A stretch of DNA of 64,000 nucleotides from Aquilaria yunnanensis. Its lineage: Eukaryota > Streptophyta > Magnoliopsida > Malvales > Thymelaeaceae. The translations under genes were made by a program, and so were the position numbers. The stretch spans positions 67,198,501 through 67,262,500 of the forward strand of contig CM077599.1 in assembly GCA_039654915.1 (NCBI GenBank), in the 5' to 3' direction. How positions within the stretch are numbered: the stretch's first letter is position 1; every line of letters starts with the position of its first letter. The notes under the pieces are model-generated. The model saw nothing but the letters and a program-made list of their open reading frames with translations. It had not been told where the DNA came from and searched no databases. Positions 59,265 to 64,000 of this stretch are shown piece after piece.

Positions 59265-60693
59265 GAAAATACCCAAGGTTACACTTCTCCGGCTTCAGAT
59301 CAAACTAGAAAGAGCTTTAGAATTGGCTTTCTAGAATCGCGATTCCCGAACGCGCTCGAGCTTCTGTTTTTCCTAGTTTTCACCCTTAACTATTTTGTTT
59401 CTTCCCAAATCTCCCTCAAACTTATTTAGTCGCCAACAAATGAACTTAAACTTTGCTCTGGAAAGTACACTTCAAGTGCTAAAACTTTTCTTATATGTAT
59501 ATATATTTAAATCCATCATAAAACTTATAGATTTTTTTAAAAAAATGTCTCAAAACTTACACCTCCTCCATCCCGCAAAGAATGAAACATTTTTTGGACA
59601 CAAAGATTAAGGTTTATGTAATTTATGATATTTTTTTAATTTTACTTCTGAAACTAAAATTAAAAATGATTCTTTATATAATGTGAGTTTAAATGATAAT
59701 TAAAAAATACTCATTTTTCAGTTTTGTATATTAGGAGTTTAAATAAAAATTAAAAAAAAAATATTCTTTATTGGGTTTGATGAGAGTAGAAATGATGGCA
59801 GTAAGGAAAATTGAATATTAAAAACTTTTTAACCAAAAAGAAATACAATTCATATTTTTTTTAATGGATAGATTAACTCCGTTAATTCTAAAATTTTGTT
59901 TTTCCAAATCAATTCTAAAAATGTCATTTCTGTAAAAAAGAAATGCCGATGTGGCACTTAATAACACTATCTCTAGTGAATAAAGTGATTTTTTTTTCAA
60001 ATGTTAGTGACTTATGTGAAAATTTTATTAAAGTTTTAACAGGTCACTTTGCTGAAAATCTAAAAAAAGGGAAATGAGTTTGGTACGACGGAAAATTAAT
60101 AAAGTGTAACAAACTTTGTTGAAAATTACTTTTTGGATCTTGAAATATTGAGATGGCATTTAGTTATCTAATTTTTTAAAAATTGTAATTTTTAAAATTG
60201 GCTGACTTTATAAAGTAATCGAACATGAGCTTTTGAAACCATTAAGTAAAAACTAATCAATGAACACAAGTGAACATATTCTAACAAGAAAAATCTATCA
60301 CAAGAATATTAAGTTTTGCTTTGAAAACTTGCTTTGAAGAGATTCTCATAGATAACAATTTACCCAACTTTAAGCAATAGAAAGAACTTAAACAATAACT
60401 AAGCAATAAGAACGAGAAAAACTTGGGCATTAGAATTTTATAGAGGTTTAGTCTATCATCTTGAAAGTCTACTTCGCTCCTCAAATTTACCATTTAAAAG
60501 TTTTTTTTTTTTGCTAATAATTTAATAGTAAACAAGTCCTTACAAGTCTTTGGTAGCTCTCTCTACCACTAATTCTCTTTAGTTTTTCTATAGGTTAACT
60601 AAAAACCTTACTAACACCATTTCTCTCACTAGTTGTCCTATAGCTGACTAGGTAAATCTCATAAAATTGGTGTTTACAAGGTTATAAACTTAA
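59265..60693. other. Upstream region of VPS24 up to the second MULE
   Basis: 5' UTR and promoter of VPS24 should lie within the first few hundred bases. No clear TATA box stands out, which is common for housekeeping genes. The rest is AT-rich without recognisable genes. Confidence 0.4.
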
Positions 60694-60920
60694 GGCCAAA
60701 ATGCGCTTATGGTCCTCCAACTTAACAAACTTGAGCAAGTGAGTCCTCTTTGTTTGATTCAATGTGAGTTAATACTCTAACTTTTTGGATTTAGCATTTC
60801 AGTCCATAAACTTCAATAAAGTAAACAGTTTAGTCCATCTTTTAATGGAAAGTAGCCAGCTTGGAAAATGCCATCTGTTAGAAGAAGAAGTGGATTAAAA
60901 ATTAAAACAAACAGAGGCTT

Positions 60921-61589
60921 ATGTTCGTCTGTTCAAGTTTGCCTGTTCGTCGAGTAAGAAAAAGGGTAGGGAAGAAATCAGGCAGCGGACGATCAAGTGG
61001 CGGTCTTCATGAAGGCGATGGACAATCCTTAATGTTGCACGATTCCGTGACGTCCCGATGGAGTCTAGCACAAAAATCGGTGATAAAAGCAGCAGCGATG
61101 GAGACATGCTTTTGTGGTTTGCCGACAAAGGTTTACATGGTCTGAAGAGACACCAAATATCTTGGTCAAAGGTTGTTTGGTTGCTTGAAGTATCAGGCAA
61201 GTGCTTCGTGCTTTGGTTGCTCAAAGAATCTCAGTCAGGTTGCAGAGTTTGCATTGGTCTGAGTTTTGTGCTTTTGTCTGACTTCTACTTTTGCATTGGT
61301 CAAAAGTCTTCTGATTTCTTTGCTTTTAAAGGATGATCCATGTAGTGAAGCAAAAGATTGGTGCAATATGTTGGTGTGGATTGATATGGAATTATGTCAG
61401 CATTCGAGGGATTTAATTAGAGAGTTACACTTGAAACAGATAAAGAGTGAGTCTGAAATTAAAAGGTTGAAGAGACAAATAGGAGATGGTGGTGCTGACT
61501 GTGGATGCGAGCAACAAATTCAGGTAATCCTGAAAGAAGTAGGTTTTTTGAAGGTGCTAGTACTTAGAATTAAGAAAGGGTTTAAATGA
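60921..61589 (+). pseudogene. MULE accessory gene, GRF-type zinc finger (second copy)
   Basis: ATG at 60921, exon 1 to 61196, exon 2 from 61332 to the TGA at 61587-61589. Exon 1 has SLMLHDSVTSRW and METCFCGLPTKVY; a TGA replaces the Trp seen in the first copy (61138-61140). Exon 2 reads DWCNMLVWIDMELC and then a coiled coil (SESEIKRLKRQI). The donor is CAG|GCAAGT, a GC-type site, where the first copy has GT. A TGA at 61587 cuts off the hydrophobic C-terminal segment that still follows (LFGSVMFAGLFVLIVVLVA, 61590-61650). The breaks differ from those in the first copy. Confidence 0.72.
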
Positions 61590-62220
61590 AGCTTGTTTGG
61601 AAGTGTTATGTTTGCTGGATTGTTTGTTTTGATTGTGGTGTTGGTTGCTGCGTTTATGCATGTTGGAAATGGTCACTTGTTGATAAGAATGTAATGAGTA
61701 AGCTGAGGTTTGGCATAGAAGAATATGGTAGGATAGGAGAAATGTAATGGTTTTGTATTGTTGCCCTTCGTTATAATATGTAAACAGAATTGTTTATGGA
61801 AATAAAAGTGCCTAATTTTTGGCATTTGCATCAATGCCTCTAAATTTTAATTTTTATGCAAATATATGAATGTAAAGAGTAATGTGAAGAGAGGATTGAC
61901 ATGAATAGAGTATATGTGATAGTAATAGCATAGGCCAATACATAATGGTTCATAACCATGCATATACACTAACAGAAGGCTTATTCTAAATAACATGAGC
62001 ATAAAGAAAGTTTCATGTACAAAATGATATAACTACAAATTGGTTTGTAGTAATTGTAAATACAAAAATAATGTAATAGCTGATTTTGCATAATTAGATG
62101 GCAATAGTTATAGAGCCAGGCTGATTCCGCATAATCAATTAGCAAGTTAGGAGTTGGCTTATTTCCTACGTTGGTTTTCTGAACAAAATTAAACAAAAGG
62201 AAAGTCGTTCTTCCATTGTA

Positions 62221-64000
62221 TCACAACAACTGTTCAGAGGGCAATCCAGGCTAGTAAAAAAAAGAAAAAAAAATTGATCATTAAGATTGGTGTTATCTAA
62301 TGTCAACATGAACAAATATTTAATATGTTTTTTACATTTAGTATGCTTCTCCCTTGTGGTTATATGTAAATCTCTATACCAACTATCGTTCCTCTTTCCT
62401 TGCCCATACCCCTTCTTTTGCCCTATACACCACCTCTGCCCTTATCATCTTCGCCCTTTACCTCGATAAGTTGTAGATTTTGCACATCTTGTACTGTTAC
62501 TAGTAATAGAAGTCTAAAGAACAAGTCTAACGTATCAACAGTAAATAGAGAAGGTAAATGCATGCAAAATCTATATATCTTCTGCAATGAAATTATTATA
62601 CTGAAAAATTTCAAAGTTTTTGCAAGGTTGGCTCATGTTACTGATTTTAAATCAAGTCTTTTCCAGGTTTGAACATTAGGTACTGTAGACCAGTTTTTTA
62701 GCATTAGATTGTTTTTTTTTTTCCTATGTACTGATATGTGATTGTTTGTTGAGTTAAGATAATGTTAAAACCAGATAGTTGACTGACCATGTTTAAGTTG
62801 CTTACATCTGCCACTAAATGTTGACTTGCACCATATTCAGCAACATTATGTAACCCTTCATCTCCTTATGAAAAATCAAAGACATGGAAAAACCATATAA
62901 ATTAGTAGCAGGAGACCAAAATTCATTTTATATGTACAAAAACAAGATTTTTACTCTACTCTAGGATCCATGATGTGGTTTTCTTCTCAGTCCATCATAA
63001 CTCTTGCCATTGTGCCCAATTTCTCCACATTTCTTGAATTTCATTTTCTTGCCTTCTTTTGTAAACTTGTTTTTTTTTTCTTTTTAGGTTCATATCTTGA
63101 TCTCTTTCTTGCCTTCTTAGGCCTTCCAGGTATTACCTTTTGAAGTGGAGACAAGAATTCCAAAACCATTATCCTTCCATATGTCGTCACCAGATATTAC
63201 CCCAATTGAGTATGCATATGACTTCATAAATATTTCAACTATATACCAGTTTGATAGATAGTCCATCGATTTCTTTGCATTGTTGATTTTTGCTTTGCAT
63301 GCATGTACACATAAGATGCCGAATAGTTGCCAACCTTGACAATCACAGCACTTGATGTCAAGATGTACTAAGAACTTACTACTGTAGCTCTTGACCTCAT
63401 ATCCTTGGTCACCATTACATGTTGCACGCCATTTAAAGCTCTTATTAATATTTTTTTGGAGTTCCAACATTACTCTTTTCCTATACTTCCCCTGTCATTT
63501 CTTTTCAAAAGCTTTTCCTTTCACTTACATTAGCATTATGTACTCTCTTATGTCTTCTAGCATTGATATTATGGGCTTACTCCTATCCCCAACAAGAATG
63601 AAATTGAAGGCCTTGCAACAATTGTTGTCTAATGAGTCACATTTTGACGTTGTTGGAAAATATGCTCTACACCATTTGGTTGGGTCAATTCTAATTGTAG
63701 CATCACTATCACCTTCAGTTAACTTTTCCATATCCTCTAAGTTCTTTTAAAAGCTTGCTCATTCATAGATTTTGCACACACATTAAATGCTTCTTTCAGT
63801 GCTTCTCCCCTTAACTTACTAGACCAATTGGTGTAGATATGCCTTTCGCATAATTTATGTTTCGCTGCTGGAAATGTATGGGCTACACCATGGACTAGAC
63901 ATTACAAAATAGAAACAATTCATCAATTTTTTATATCAAACAACACAATGAAATTAATCCAGCAAATTTTCAAATGCTTGCAGAAACTTTCATGATGCCA
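62221..64000 (-). pseudogene. MULE transposase, second copy (3' part)
   Basis: Matches the first copy from the exon after its intron to the last exon. The exon start is near 63891 (VHGVAHTFPAA), then AYFPTTSKCDSLDNNCCKAFNF and the SWIM finger CDCQGWQLFGILCVHAC (about 63310-63350). A decayed CCHC region, RG-rich exon (62385-62515) and last exon (62221-62250) follow. The TAA at 63525-63527 is in the same codon position as in the first copy, and an extra TGA and a frameshift follow. The acceptor of the upstream intron reads GTAAT where the first copy has GTAGG, so it is probably lost. Confidence 0.82.

Larger units (their letters stand above)
60694..64000 (-). mobile_element. Second MULE of the same family, inverted, cut by the window end
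   Basis: Begins GGCCAAAATGCGCTTATGG with GTTAGTCC-like blocks, the same end as the right end of the first MULE. It then carries the GRF gene on the plus strand and the transposase on the minus strand, the mirror image of the first copy. The far end, and therefore the target duplication, is outside. The 9 bases before it are TAAACTTAA. Confidence 0.9.

Overview
The window is nuclear DNA from a eudicot plant. Two host genes with many spliced introns are present, and almost everything else is plant transposable elements. The genus cannot be told from what I can read. I see no CRISPR array, operon, tRNA gene or rRNA gene.

Layout. 1-9608: most of a decayed Ty3/gypsy element of Tat type on the plus strand (gag, protease, RT-RNase H-integrase, an antisense gene, 3' LTR). 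It sits inside an older, heavily decayed Ty1/copia element on the minus strand (9609-13727). 13980-18457: hAT transposase fragments separated by a gene-free remnant stretch. 18823-19642: a non-autonomous hAT element with an 8-bp target duplication. 20191-20525: a possible small unknown gene. 20954-23416 (minus): a nine-exon serine carboxypeptidase-like gene encoding 501 aa, with TATA box. 24751-32870: an old direct duplication of about 2.3-2.5 kb. Its two copies are separated by a complete but dead hAT element (27369-30538, perfect 8-bp target duplication) and decorated with MITEs and a SINE-like unit. 32871-36943: AT-rich, gene-free.

36944-53111 is a three-level nest, and each level has its own perfect target duplication. 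A 1.5-kb non-autonomous hAT element (GTCGGAGC) holds a Mutator-like element (MULE, AATAAGATA). The MULE holds a young Ty1/copia element (GCCAG) that landed inside the MULE transposase gene. 53782-54816 is a roughly 1-kb foldback (near-palindromic) element. 55260-59264 (minus) is a six-exon gene for VPS24/CHMP3, an ESCRT-III subunit of 229 aa, with a SINE in intron 4 and a GC-AG first intron. From 60694 to the window end there is a second MULE of the same family in the opposite orientation.

How the parts work together. The most interesting system is the two-gene MULE family. Each copy has a multi-exon MuDR-type transposase (FAR1-like DNA-binding region, MULE domain, SWIM zinc finger, CCHC knuckle, RG-rich tail). 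Each also has a second, convergently oriented gene encoding a GRF-type zinc finger, a coiled coil and, at least in the first copy, a C-terminal membrane-spanning segment. The layout recalls mudrA/mudrB of maize MuDR, but the second protein looks unrelated. Both copies are broken, by different mutations in the accessory gene, so that gene was probably intact in the parent. The two host genes are intact as read and are likely the only functional cellular genes here.
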